Made by a program: the position numbers and the translations under genes. This document shows, one piece after another, positions 1 to 7,495 of a DNA stretch of 64,000 bases. The stretch spans positions 725,001-789,000 of the forward strand of contig NZ_CP032346.1 in assembly GCF_005222205.1 (NCBI RefSeq), read 5' to 3'. The notes beneath the pieces were generated by a model. It saw nothing but the letters and a program-made list of their open reading frames with translations, was not told the DNA's origin and ran no database searches. Each line of letters opens with the position of its first letter. Positions within the stretch are counted from its first letter, which is position 1. Origin of the DNA: Azospirillum brasilense (lineage in GTDB: Bacteria; Pseudomonadota; Alphaproteobacteria; Azospirillales; Azospirillaceae).

Positions 1-774
1 GCCGTCCAGGCGCAGCAGGGTCAGGCCGTAGGCGTCCTCCCGCCCCGCCACCACCGCCGGCAGGGTCACCCCGGCTTCGGGCATGCGGGCGATGGGCAGG
101 GTGGGATCGGCCTGAAGCTCCTGCATCGGGCCGGCGGCGACGACGCGTCCCTGGCGCAGCAGCACCAGATGGTCGGCCAGCCGCTCGACCTCCGCGATGT
201 CGTGGCTGACATAGAGGACGGGGACGGACAGGACGCCGTGCAGCCGCTCCAGATAGGGGAGGATTTCCTCCTTGCTGAAGCGGTCGAGCGCCGCCAGGGG
301 CTCGTCCATCAGCAGCAGCCGCGGTTGCGAGAGCAGAGCGCGGCCGACGCCGACCCGCTGGCGCTCGCCGCCGGACAAATGCTCGGGCGAGCGGTCGAGC
401 AGATGCCCCAGCCCCAGCAGGTCGACCACGTCGTCCAGGCGGATGTGCTCCGGCACGCCGCGCCCCACCGTCCGGCGGTGACCGAACAACAGGTTGGTGC
501 GCACCGACAGATGGGGGAACAGGCTGGCTTCCTGGAAGACGTAGCCGATGGGCCGCTTGTGCGTCGGCCGGAAGCTGCGCCCCTCCTGCCAGACGTCGCC
601 GTCCAGGGCGAAGCGCCCGTTCAGCCGCTGCAGCCCGGCCGCGCAACGCAGCACCGAGGTCTTGCCGCAGCCCGACGGGCCGAACAGCGCGGTGATGCCG
701 CGGCCCGGCGCCTCGAAGGCCACATCCAGCTCGAACCGGCCGAGCGTGCCATGGAAATGCACCGACAGGCTCAT
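1..774 (-). CDS. modC: ModC, molybdate ABC transporter ATPase (3' end missing)
   Basis: ATP-binding subunit that powers molybdate import through ModB. The 258 codons present read [20 protein letters not shown] and contain Walker A (GPSGCGKTS), a Q-loop ([12 protein letters not shown]), the ABC signature (LSGGERQRV), Walker B ([12 protein letters not shown]) and the H-loop (VSHD). The start ATG overlaps the modB stop (ATGA). The last visible residues enter the C-terminal MOP/TOBE region; family members are usually about 350 residues, so roughly 100 residues lie beyond the left edge. Transcribed last in modE-modA-modB-modC. Confidence 0.95.
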   Translation of the reverse strand, partial: MSLSVHFHGTLGRFELDVAFEAPGRGITALFGPSGCGKTSVLRCAAGLQRLNGRFALDGDVWQEGRSFRPTHKRPIGYVFQEASLFPHLSVRTNLLFGHRRTVGRGVPEHIRLDDVVDLLGLGHLLDRSPEHLSGGERQRVGVGRALLSQPRLLLMDEPLAALDRFSKEEILPYLERLHGVLSVPVLYVSHDIAEVERLADHLVLLRQGRVVAAGPMQELQADPTLPIARMPEAGVTLPAVVAGREDAYGLTLLRLDG

Positions 775-1439
775 CGCCCGCTCCGCCCGATGCGCTTCTC
801 CAGCATCATCATCGTCAGGATCACCGTGAAGGAGAAGACCAGCATGCCGCCGGCCAGCAGATGGGCCTCGTCCCATTGCAGCGTCTCGACATAGTCGTAG
901 ATGGCCACCGAGAGGACCTTGGTCTGGCCGGGGATGTTGCCGCCGATCATCAGGACGACGCCGAACTCGCCCATGGTGTGGGCGAAGCCCAGCACGGCGC
1001 CGGTCAGGAAGCCGCGGCGGGCCAGCGGCACCGCCACGGTGAAGAAGGTGTCGAGCGGCGAGGCGCGCAGCGTCGCCGCCGCCTCCAGCGGGCGGTCGCC
1101 AAAGGCCTCGAAGGCGTTGCGGATCGGCTGCACGACGAAGGGCATGGAGTACAGCACCGACCCGATGACCAGCCCTTCGAAGGTGAAGGCCATCGAGCGG
1201 GCGCCCCACAGCGAGGCCAGCCACCCGCCAGGGCCGTTCGGCCCCAGCAGCATCAGCAGATAGAAGCCCAGGACCGTCGGCGGCAGGACCAAGGGCAGCG
1301 CCACCACCGTGGCCACCGCCTCCTTCCACCAGGCGCCGGACCGCGCCAGCCACCAGGCCAGGGGGGTGCCGACGATCAGCAGGATGACCGTCGTCAGCGC
1401 CGCCAGCTCCAGCGTCAGGATGATCGGTTGCCAGCTCAT
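771..1439 (-). CDS. modB: ModB, molybdate ABC transporter permease
   Basis: Inner-membrane permease of the molybdate ABC importer, 222 aa. It begins [20 protein letters not shown] and has about five hydrophobic segments. The EAA-type cytoplasmic loop that docks on ModC is visible at [30 protein letters not shown], and the family-typical [20 protein letters not shown] follows. Length matches ModB (about 220-230 aa). It lies 34 bases downstream of modA and overlaps modC by four bases, so B and C are translationally coupled. Confidence 0.95.
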   Translation of the reverse strand: MSWQPIILTLELAALTTVILLIVGTPLAWWLARSGAWWKEAVATVVALPLVLPPTVLGFYLLMLLGPNGPGGWLASLWGARSMAFTFEGLVIGSVLYSMPFVVQPIRNAFEAFGDRPLEAAATLRASPLDTFFTVAVPLARRGFLTGAVLGFAHTMGEFGVVLMIGGNIPGQTKVLSVAIYDYVETLQWDEAHLLAGGMLVFSFTVILTMMMLEKRIGRSGR

Positions 1440-1473
1440 CGGCGGGCTGTCTTTGCCAGGAAGGCCGGCATGG

Positions 1474-2220
1474 TCAGTTCGGCGCCCGCGTGCCGTAGCC
1501 GTACTTGGAGATCACCGCGGCGGCCTCCGGTCCCTTCAGGAAGGCGAGGAAGGCCGTGGCGGCCTCGTTGCCAGCGCCCTTCTTCAGCAGGACGGCGTCC
1601 TGGAAGATCGGGTCGTGCAGCGCTTCCGGAACCGGCCAGCGGGTGCCGTCCGGCTTGGCGATCACCTGGGACAGGGCGACGAAGGCCAGCTCGGCGGCGC
1701 CGGTCTCGGCGAACTGGAAGGCCTGGGCGATGCTGTTGCCCTGGACGATCTTAGGCTGGATCGCCTCGTAGACCCCCATCTTCTTCATGGCCTGCACCGC
1801 GGCGCCGCCATAGGGCGCGGTCGCCGGGTTGGCGATCGACAGCTTCTCGAAGGCGCCCTTGCGCAGCGTGTCCTCGCCCAGCGGCGCGTCGCCGGCTTTG
1901 CTCCACAGCACCAGACGGCCGACGGCGTAGGTGAAGCGGGATTCCGGAACGGCCAAGCCCTCCTCCACGGCCTTCCGCGGGGTCTCGTCGTCGGCGGCGA
2001 GGAAGACGACGAAGGGGGCGTCCTGCTTGATCTGGGCGTAGAACTGGCCGGTCGCGCCGAAGCTCAGGACGGCCTTGTGGCCGGTCTTCTGCTCGAAGGC
2101 GGTGGCGATCTCCTTCGCCGGGGCGGTGAAGTTCGCGGCGACCGCAACGTTGAATTCGTCGGCATGGGCCGTCGCCGAGACGGACAGCAGCGCGACGGCG
2201 GCGAGCAGGACACGCGTCAT
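1474..2220 (-). CDS. modA: ModA, periplasmic molybdate-binding protein
   Basis: Substrate-binding protein that captures molybdate or tungstate in the periplasm and delivers it to ModBC, 248 aa. A signal peptide ending ATAHA precedes mature [19 protein letters not shown]. Family landmarks include [19 protein letters not shown] (oxyanion-binding serine region), [14 protein letters not shown] and [16 protein letters not shown]. It is the second gene of the mod operon, 24 bases after modE, and should share its control by ModE. Confidence 0.96.
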   Translation of the reverse strand: MTRVLLAAVALLSVSATAHADEFNVAVAANFTAPAKEIATAFEQKTGHKAVLSFGATGQFYAQIKQDAPFVVFLAADDETPRKAVEEGLAVPESRFTYAVGRLVLWSKAGDAPLGEDTLRKGAFEKLSIANPATAPYGGAAVQAMKKMGVYEAIQPKIVQGNSIAQAFQFAETGAAELAFVALSQVIAKPDGTRWPVPEALHDPIFQDAVLLKKGAGNEAATAFLAFLKGPEAAAVISKYGYGTRAPN

Positions 2221-2244
2221 TCGAAAACTCCTTCCGATCTATCG

Positions 2245-3036
2245 TCAATCCACCGCAAGAATGATGTGCGATGCGTCGATCAGCGCGCAGGCCGGGTCGC
2301 CCGCCTTCAGGCCGATGTCGTCGGCGCTGCGCAGCGTGATGATGGCGGTCAGCGTCTTGCCGCCGCCGATGTCCAGGGTGATCTCGCTGTTGACCGCGCC
2401 GTCCTCGCGACGGGACACCACGCCTTCCACGCGGTTGCGCATCGAGGTGCGCTTCGCCTCGTCCGCCGGCGCAAGGATCACGAAGGGCGCCTTGATCAGC
2501 GCCGTCGCCGCGCGCCCCGGGAACAGGCCCAGGTCGCGCACGCTGTCGCGGGTGATGATCGCGACGATCGAGGTCTGGTCCGAGACGGCCAGGGTGACCT
2601 CGGCGTTCACCGCCCCGTCGGTGATGGCGGTGACGGTTCCACGAAGGGCGTTGCGGGCACTGGTGCGCATGAAGAATCCCCACATCAGACTGGCCGCCGA
2701 CAGGCCGGTGCCGTTCAGTTCCGGTTCCAGCACTTGGAAGGCGCGGACCATCTCGCTCTGCAGACGGTGGAAGGTGGCGACCAGCCGCACGCCGTCCGGC
2801 GTCAAGGCGGTTCCGCCGCCGCGCTTTCCGCCGGCCTGCGCCTCGACCAGCGGGCGGCCGAACAGGTTGTTCATGGCGTCGATGGCGTCCCAGGCCGCCT
2901 TGTAGGTGACGCCGACCGACCGCGCCGCGCCGGAGATGCTGCCCTCGCGCCCCACCGCCTCCAGCAGCCGGATGCGCTCGGCGCCGATCGGCGACGCGTG
3001 CGGCCCGGCGAACGACACCTGCGGTTGGACGGACAT
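2245..3036 (-). CDS. modE: ModE, molybdate-responsive transcriptional regulator
   Basis: Molybdate-sensing regulator, 263 aa. The N-terminal winged helix-turn-helix of the LysR-like ModE type is visible at ERIRLLEAVGREGSISGAARSVGVTYKAAWDAID. Two tandem MOP domains follow, each opening with a conserved block (TSARNALRGTV and TSMRNRVEGVV) that binds molybdate at the dimer interface. The length fits full ModE. It is first in the operon, unlike Escherichia coli where modE is divergent from modABC. A strong ModE site lies just upstream, so autoregulation with modABC is likely. Confidence 0.95.
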   Translation of the reverse strand: MSVQPQVSFAGPHASPIGAERIRLLEAVGREGSISGAARSVGVTYKAAWDAIDAMNNLFGRPLVEAQAGGKRGGGTALTPDGVRLVATFHRLQSEMVRAFQVLEPELNGTGLSAASLMWGFFMRTSARNALRGTVTAITDGAVNAEVTLAVSDQTSIVAIITRDSVRDLGLFPGRAATALIKAPFVILAPADEAKRTSMRNRVEGVVSRREDGAVNSEITLDIGGGKTLTAIITLRSADDIGLKAGDPACALIDASHIILAVD

Positions 3037-3054
3037 GAGCGGGCACCCCGGATT

Positions 3055-3079
3055 CGCTATATATGCTGGCTATATAACC
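3055..3079. promoter_or_regulatory. ModE operator
   Basis: Left half CGCTATATA (3055-3063), seven-base spacer, right half TATATAACC (3071-3079). This matches the ModE consensus (CGnTATATA, 6-7 bases, TATATAnCG) except for the final base. It sits 19-43 bases before the modE start codon, where it would cover the promoter, so molybdate-bound ModE is expected to repress the whole operon. Confidence 0.85.
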
Positions 3080-3080
3080 A

Positions 3081-3455
3081 TGCTCCGAGCAGGTGAACTA
3101 GCGCTTTCTGGCGACATCTTCACTTTTTGAGGTCTGGGGAGGGGAACAGCGGTCACGCCGATCTGAAAATCGGAACGCCGTGTGAAACGCGCCGGGAACA
3201 AGATGCACGCCCCCTGCTCATCTTGCCGATTTTATGGGCGATCTTCGGTGCGTGAGGAGGCGTTGTTGTTGGGCTTGTGTCGAAAACGGCGAATTATTGG
3301 AACCAGCTGACCACCCTGGACTTCAAAAGGCCTTGACGACCCGCAAGAGTCCACGCCGCCCGCACCGTTCCTTTGGCGAGGGATGGCCGGATGCGGCGAA
3401 TCCAATATGTAGATGACCTATACAGCGAGAGGGCGGGCGGAGCGCTGCTGCCCCA
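3081..3455. other. Gene-free stretch
   Basis: About 375 bases between the mod promoter and the SIMPL gene. It is less GC-rich than its surroundings. A weak stem (CCGAT, six bases, ATCGG) lies near 3168-3183. A 60-codon plus-strand reading frame near 3234 is cysteine- and arginine-rich and resembles no family I know. I see no convincing gene; the stretch should hold the mod promoter upstream region and the end of the SIMPL transcript. Confidence 0.5.
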
Positions 3456-4187
3456 TCAATCCACCAGTTCCCAGTCGAGGGTCGACACGACGCGGACGAT
3501 CTTGTCGATCTGCCGGCTTTCCATGATGCCGGGGGCCTCGTCGCGGGCGAGGATCTGGAACAGGCCCTGGTTGGCGCGGCGGATGCCGCCCAGAGTGGCG
3601 CCGCTGTCGGTCGCGAATTGGGTTGCCGCCTCGCGCGCCTTGGCGGTCGCCTCGGCGATCATCTCGGTCTTCACGTCGTTGAGGCGCGTGAACAGGTAGT
3701 TGGGGCCGGAGCCCATGCCCGGCTCCCCGCCCAGGGTGACGCCCTGGTCGAGCAGTTCCGCCAGATTCTGGCTGGCGCGGTCGACCCGCTCCACGTCGGG
3801 GCTGCGGATCATCAGGGTGCGGGTGAGGATGTAGCGCTGATCCGCCGGCCCCTGGCGGTAGGCCTGGGCGAGCAGGTCCACAAGATCGAGCGAGCGCGAG
3901 ACGACGGCGTCGGCGCCCAGCCCGTAGCGTTCCAGAAAGGCCAGCACGGCCTTCTCGTCCGCCGCCGTCTTCGCCTGCACGGCGGACAGGTCGTCGCCGG
4001 TGGCGACGAAGCGCACCGGCCAGAGCGCGAGGTTCGCCTTGACCTCGCGCTCGGCGGAGCCCTTGACGGTGACGAAGCGGTCGGCCAGCCGGACCTGCGC
4101 GACCTCGCGCCCCGCCGACCAGCCCGCCACCGCAATCCCGATGGCGAGAAACGCCGCCGCCGCCAGCGCCGTCCGGTTTCCGATCAT
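3456..4187 (-). CDS. SIMPL-domain (DUF541) periplasmic protein
   Basis: 243 aa. An N-terminal hydrophobic anchor or signal (ALAAAAFLAIGIAVAGWSAG) precedes a SIMPL/DUF541 domain, recognised by FVTVKGSAEREVKANLALWPVRF at the start and SGPNYLFTRLNDVKTEMIAEATAKAREAATQFA in the second half. Family members (YggE and others) are envelope proteins with roles suggested in oxidative-stress tolerance; their biochemistry is poorly defined. It lies 79 bases downstream of the ligand-gated channel gene on the same strand and may be co-transcribed with it. Confidence 0.88.
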   Translation of the reverse strand: MIGNRTALAAAAFLAIGIAVAGWSAGREVAQVRLADRFVTVKGSAEREVKANLALWPVRFVATGDDLSAVQAKTAADEKAVLAFLERYGLGADAVVSRSLDLVDLLAQAYRQGPADQRYILTRTLMIRSPDVERVDRASQNLAELLDQGVTLGGEPGMGSGPNYLFTRLNDVKTEMIAEATAKAREAATQFATDSGATLGGIRRANQGLFQILARDEAPGIMESRQIDKIVRVVSTLDWELVD

Positions 4188-4266
4188 GCCACTCTCCCTC
4201 GTCGCTCCCTGCGGAGCATGGCGGAGGATTGTGGCGAAGCTCAGGCCGGAGCGGCGCCCGGCGGCA

Positions 4267-5208
4267 TCACACCGTCGTCAGCCAGACGCACAGCAGCGCG
4301 TAAGCGACGGGGAAGACCACCAGGGACCAGCGGTCCAGGAGCAGGGACTTCGCCGCGTTCCGCTCGTAGATCATCAGCGACACCGCGCTCTGCATCAGGC
4401 TGAGGAAGATCATGCCCATGGAGGCGAGGTTGACCCGGTCCGACAGGGTGAAGCCGCTGCTGCGCGGCAGGTCGCTGGCGATGACGAAATAGCAGGCGAC
4501 CACGGCGAACAGCGCGCCGATGCCCAGGCCGAAGCGGGGGTCGAGGTCGACCGGCTTCACCAGGAAGGCCAGGAAGGCCACCACCGAGGAGATGAAGATG
4601 GTCGAGAAGGTCTTGATGTAATAGACCGAATCCGGCCGCTCCAACGTGATCGCGTGGGTGTAGCGGGAATAGACGGACTCGTGGTTCTTCGGCAGGGTGA
4701 TGTCGCCGTAGTTGGTGCGGTAGCGGTGCGCCGAGATGGTGGCGCCGTTGTTGATCAGCGTGTAGCCGGAAACGTCGACGTCGGGATCGACGGTGCTGTT
4801 GTCGATGTCCGGCACGTAGACGACATGCTCGGCCGTCTGGTCGCTGTCCTCGATCACCAGACGGATGGTCTGGGTGTCCAGGGGGAACCGGCTCACGTCC
4901 CAGGGCTGGTTCAGAACGGCCTGGACGCGCGCCTGCCCATAGTTGGTGTCCTTCAGCTTGCGGACCGGGGTGGGCGTCCGGGACTCGATCCGCCCATTCA
5001 TCAGCTCAAACGTCTCCAGCGGGTTCAGCGAGTCGTCGTCCCAGCGGAACCAGACGTAGAAGTCCACATTGACCTGATTGTCGCGGAGATTCACCCCGGT
5101 GATCTGGTTGACGTAGGTGCCGACCACCACCTTCGCCGGCTCCGCCCTCGACGCTCCGGGCAGGCCGGTCAGAAGGATGGCGAGGAACGCCAGCGCGTAC
5201 CGAATCAT
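4267..5208 (-). CDS. Pentameric ligand-gated ion channel homologue
   Basis: Predicted inner-membrane channel of the Cys-loop receptor superfamily (prokaryotic relatives GLIC and ELIC), 313 aa, close to GLIC in length. A signal peptide ends near PGASRA. The extracellular beta-sandwich holds VDFYVWFRWDDDSLNPLETF and SRFPLDTQTIRLVIEDSD, the family W-x-FP-x-D-x-Q pattern, with no Cys-loop disulfide, as in bacteria. Four membrane segments follow: M1 TFSTIFISSVVAFLAFLV; M2 GLGIGALFAVVACYFVIA, then the M2-M3 loop LPRSSGFTLSD (family LPxxSxxTxxD); M3; and a C-terminal M4 ending VWLTTV. The start is set by a GGAGAGG site nine bases upstream. It follows the YqhA-like gene by 26 bases. The ligand (protons, amines or other) cannot be read from sequence. 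Confidence 0.85.
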   Translation of the reverse strand: MIRYALAFLAILLTGLPGASRAEPAKVVVGTYVNQITGVNLRDNQVNVDFYVWFRWDDDSLNPLETFELMNGRIESRTPTPVRKLKDTNYGQARVQAVLNQPWDVSRFPLDTQTIRLVIEDSDQTAEHVVYVPDIDNSTVDPDVDVSGYTLINNGATISAHRYRTNYGDITLPKNHESVYSRYTHAITLERPDSVYYIKTFSTIFISSVVAFLAFLVKPVDLDPRFGLGIGALFAVVACYFVIASDLPRSSGFTLSDRVNLASMGMIFLSLMQSAVSLMIYERNAAKSLLLDRWSLVVFPVAYALLCVWLTTV

Positions 5209-5234
5209 GATGCCCTCTCCTTTCCTGCCGGATG

Positions 5235-5822
5235 TCAGTGCGCGTGGCTCTTCTTGACCAGCACGTCCATGGTCGCCAGCAGCACGCCGGAGACGATGAA
5301 GGTGACGTGGATGGCGACCAGCCACATCAGGTCGCGGTCGGACACCTCCGACACGTTCATGAAGGTCTTCAGGATCTGGATGGAGGAGATCGCCACGATG
5401 CTGGCGATCAGCTTCACCTTCAGCGCGCTGAAATCCAGCTTGCCCATCCATTCCGGGCGGTCGGCGTGTCCGGCGACGTCGATCTTCGAGACGAAGTTCT
5501 CGTAGCCGCTGAAGATCACCATCAGAACGAGGTTGCCGACCATCGTCAGGTCGACCAGACCGAGAACGATCAGGATGATGTCGTTTTCCGTGCCGTGGAT
5601 CAGAAGCGGCAGCGCGTGCACCAGTTCCAGCGCGAAGCGCCAGCCGATCATCAGCAGCGCACCCACCAGACCGACATAGAGCGGCGCCAGGAGCCAGCGG
5701 CTCTGGAACATCACCTGCTCCAGGAAATGCTCGGCCCGGCGCCCTGGGCGGCGGCGCCCCTCGCCGTTGCGGGACAGGAGGGTGGTGTCGCCGGTCAGGG
5801 CCGACGGGTTCGACTGGGTCAT
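5235..5822 (-). CDS. YqhA/UPF0114 family membrane protein
   Basis: 195 aa with four hydrophobic segments (LAPLYVGLVGALLMIGWRF, DIILIVLGLVDLTMVGNLVLM, LIASIVAISSIQILKTF, LVAIHVTFIVSGVLLATMD). The order and the conserved FSGYENFVSKID and HPDRPEWM-like block (here HADRPEWMGKLDFSALKVKL) identify the UPF0114 family, whose function is unknown. Its ATG overlaps the stop of the upstream hcp (ATGA), so translation is coupled to a T6SS tube gene. It is therefore the junction between the T6SS operon and the channel gene. Confidence 0.88.
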   Translation of the reverse strand: MTQSNPSALTGDTTLLSRNGEGRRRPGRRAEHFLEQVMFQSRWLLAPLYVGLVGALLMIGWRFALELVHALPLLIHGTENDIILIVLGLVDLTMVGNLVLMVIFSGYENFVSKIDVAGHADRPEWMGKLDFSALKVKLIASIVAISSIQILKTFMNVSEVSDRDLMWLVAIHVTFIVSGVLLATMDVLVKKSHAH

Positions 5823-6376
5823 GACTTGCTCGCCAATGTGATGTCGCCACGGATTTGGCCGATTTTCCGGCCGTCGATCTGGTGCTGGTAGGTCATCTGC
5901 AACTGGTCGAAGGCCAGCGAGATGGTCTCGGTGCCGTTGCTGCTGTCGTCGTCGTCGACCGACAGCACGTACTCCGTGATCTGCGTGTTCTTCAGGATGA
6001 TGGTCAGGTACGGCTCGGCGAAGATGTCGCTTTCGCCGAAATAATCGCCGCCCTGAAGCTGCGCGAAGGTGCGGAAGAAATGGATCGTCGCGGTGACGTC
6101 CTTCTTCTGCGGATCGAAGGCCGCCTGCATCAGCTTGGGCGAGGCGAGGTCGAAATGGCGCTCCAGCTTCAGGCTGTCGACGCCGAGCTTGTCCTGCTTC
6201 TGCGCCTTCCGGCTGCCGAAGTAGGAGTTGTCCTCGATCGGGTCGTCGTAGTTGAAGCCGCCGACCTCGCGCTTGCCCGACGACAGGTCGAATTTGAAGC
6301 AGTCGGCGAGATTCTTGTAGTTGCGGATCAGCGACTCACCCTTGATGCCGGGGTAGTCGAGCAGGATGCGGGGCAT
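5819..6376 (-). CDS. hcp: Hcp-family T6SS tube protein, divergent copy
   Basis: 185 aa, recognised as an Hcp-type tube protein by the opening MPRILLDYPGIKGES, the mid-protein KLERHFDLASPKLMQAAFD (counterpart of the family D-x-SP-x-L segment), and the C-terminal strands ITEYVLS and ETISLAFDQLQMTYQHQ. Hcp rings stack inside the sheath and are expelled with the spike. It lies 3 bases after tssA and overlaps the YqhA-like gene. It differs strongly from the other hcp (24830-25345), including a longer loop around residues 35-65, so the two are paralogues with probably different cargo or roles. The family call is less certain than for the second copy. Confidence 0.75.
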   Translation of the reverse strand: MPRILLDYPGIKGESLIRNYKNLADCFKFDLSSGKREVGGFNYDDPIEDNSYFGSRKAQKQDKLGVDSLKLERHFDLASPKLMQAAFDPQKKDVTATIHFFRTFAQLQGGDYFGESDIFAEPYLTIILKNTQITEYVLSVDDDDSSNGTETISLAFDQLQMTYQHQIDGRKIGQIRGDITLASKS

Positions 6377-6379
6377 GGC

Positions 6380-7495
6380 TCAGCGCTCCTCAAGCCGCAG
6401 AAGGCCGAAGATCCGTCCGACCTCGCCGCGGTCGCCCAGCAGCTCGGCGTACAGCTCCGGCAGGGACAGGTTCCCCCAGGTCGCGGCGCGGCGGACGAGG
6501 TAGGAGGTCGGGCTGTGCGGTTCCTCCCGCGCCAGGAAATCGGCGATCTGGTGCAGCATCGCGTAGGCCTCCTGCCGGGTCCGCGGCCCGCCGGGGCGGG
6601 CGAAAGCGGCGGCGGGGATGATCTCGGCGGACGCGTCGATGGTGGCCCCCTCCTCGCCCTCGGCCTCCTCCGTCGCGGCGGCGGCGCCGTCCGGATCGAT
6701 GCCGCGCTTGGCGAGCGCTTCGCGGTGGAACTGGATCAGGCTTTCCAGGGTCTTCAGAAGCTGGCTGAAACCGGGGGCGGCGCGCCCGGCCAGGGCATCC
6801 AGCTCCGCCGCCAGCGTGCGCACCGCCGTCACCGTGTCGCGCAGATGACCGTGCTGAATCTGGTAGAAGTCCGGCGGCGTGCGGTCCTGGGCGGCGAGGA
6901 TCTGCTCGACCGTCACCTCCCCGTCATCGACCGCCGCGTGGAAGGCGCGCGGGTCGCGGGTGGCGAGCTTGCGCAGGCGCTGCGCGTTCTGCCAGTCCTG
7001 GAAGCTGTGCGTCTCGTCGGCGTTCGGCCCCGCCGGCTGGCTGATGGTGGTCGCCATCAGGTCGCGCGACAACTGGCTGTCCAGCCAGACCAGCGGCGCC
7101 AGCCGCGGCTCCGGATCGCCGTCGTCGAGCCGCGGGTAGAGGCCGTCCCAGAAATCCTCGACCAGCCCGTGGACCAACAGAAGCCCCGGCGCCAGCCCCG
7201 CCGGACCGTGCAGCCGGCCCAGCGCCTGGACCAGCCACGCCGCGACCTGGAGATCCTTGGTGCGGGTCGTCAGCAGGTCCGACGCCTGCTGGACGACGCC
7301 CTTCCAGTCGGCCTTCTTGACGGTGGTCTGCCAGATGCCCTGGTCGAGATCGTCGTCCATCCGGCGCGCCTCGGTCAGCGCGTCGAACTCCGGGCCATGG
7401 CGCAGGTCGTCGCCCGCCGGGTCGTCGCCGGGGATGGGCTGGAGCAGGGCGCCGATGTCGATCAGCGGGTGGGATGCGGTCATTTGGCTGCTCAC
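6380..7495 (-). CDS. tssA: TssA, T6SS cap/priming protein
   Basis: 371 aa. The ImpA_N domain is recognisable from the N-terminal block HPLIDIGALLQPIPGDDPAGDDLRHGPEFDALTEARRMDD, followed by the WKGVVQQASDLLTTRTKDLQVAAWLVQALGRLHG helix pair. TssA proteins recruit baseplate and coordinate sheath and tube assembly. The C-terminal region (YAMLHQIADFLAREEPHSPTSYLVRRAATWGNLSLPELYAELL) matches the usual ImpA C-terminal end. Its start overlaps the tssM stop (ATGA). Confidence 0.93.
   Translation of the reverse strand: MSSQMTASHPLIDIGALLQPIPGDDPAGDDLRHGPEFDALTEARRMDDDLDQGIWQTTVKKADWKGVVQQASDLLTTRTKDLQVAAWLVQALGRLHGPAGLAPGLLLVHGLVEDFWDGLYPRLDDGDPEPRLAPLVWLDSQLSRDLMATTISQPAGPNADETHSFQDWQNAQRLRKLATRDPRAFHAAVDDGEVTVEQILAAQDRTPPDFYQIQHGHLRDTVTAVRTLAAELDALAGRAAPGFSQLLKTLESLIQFHREALAKRGIDPDGAAAATEEAEGEEGATIDASAEIIPAAAFARPGGPRTRQEAYAMLHQIADFLAREEPHSPTSYLVRRAATWGNLSLPELYAELLGDRGEVGRIFGLLRLEER

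Noticed and set aside
3234..3416. 60-codon frame before the SIMPL gene
   Set aside because: Cys/Arg-rich, no family resemblance and no clear ribosome site.
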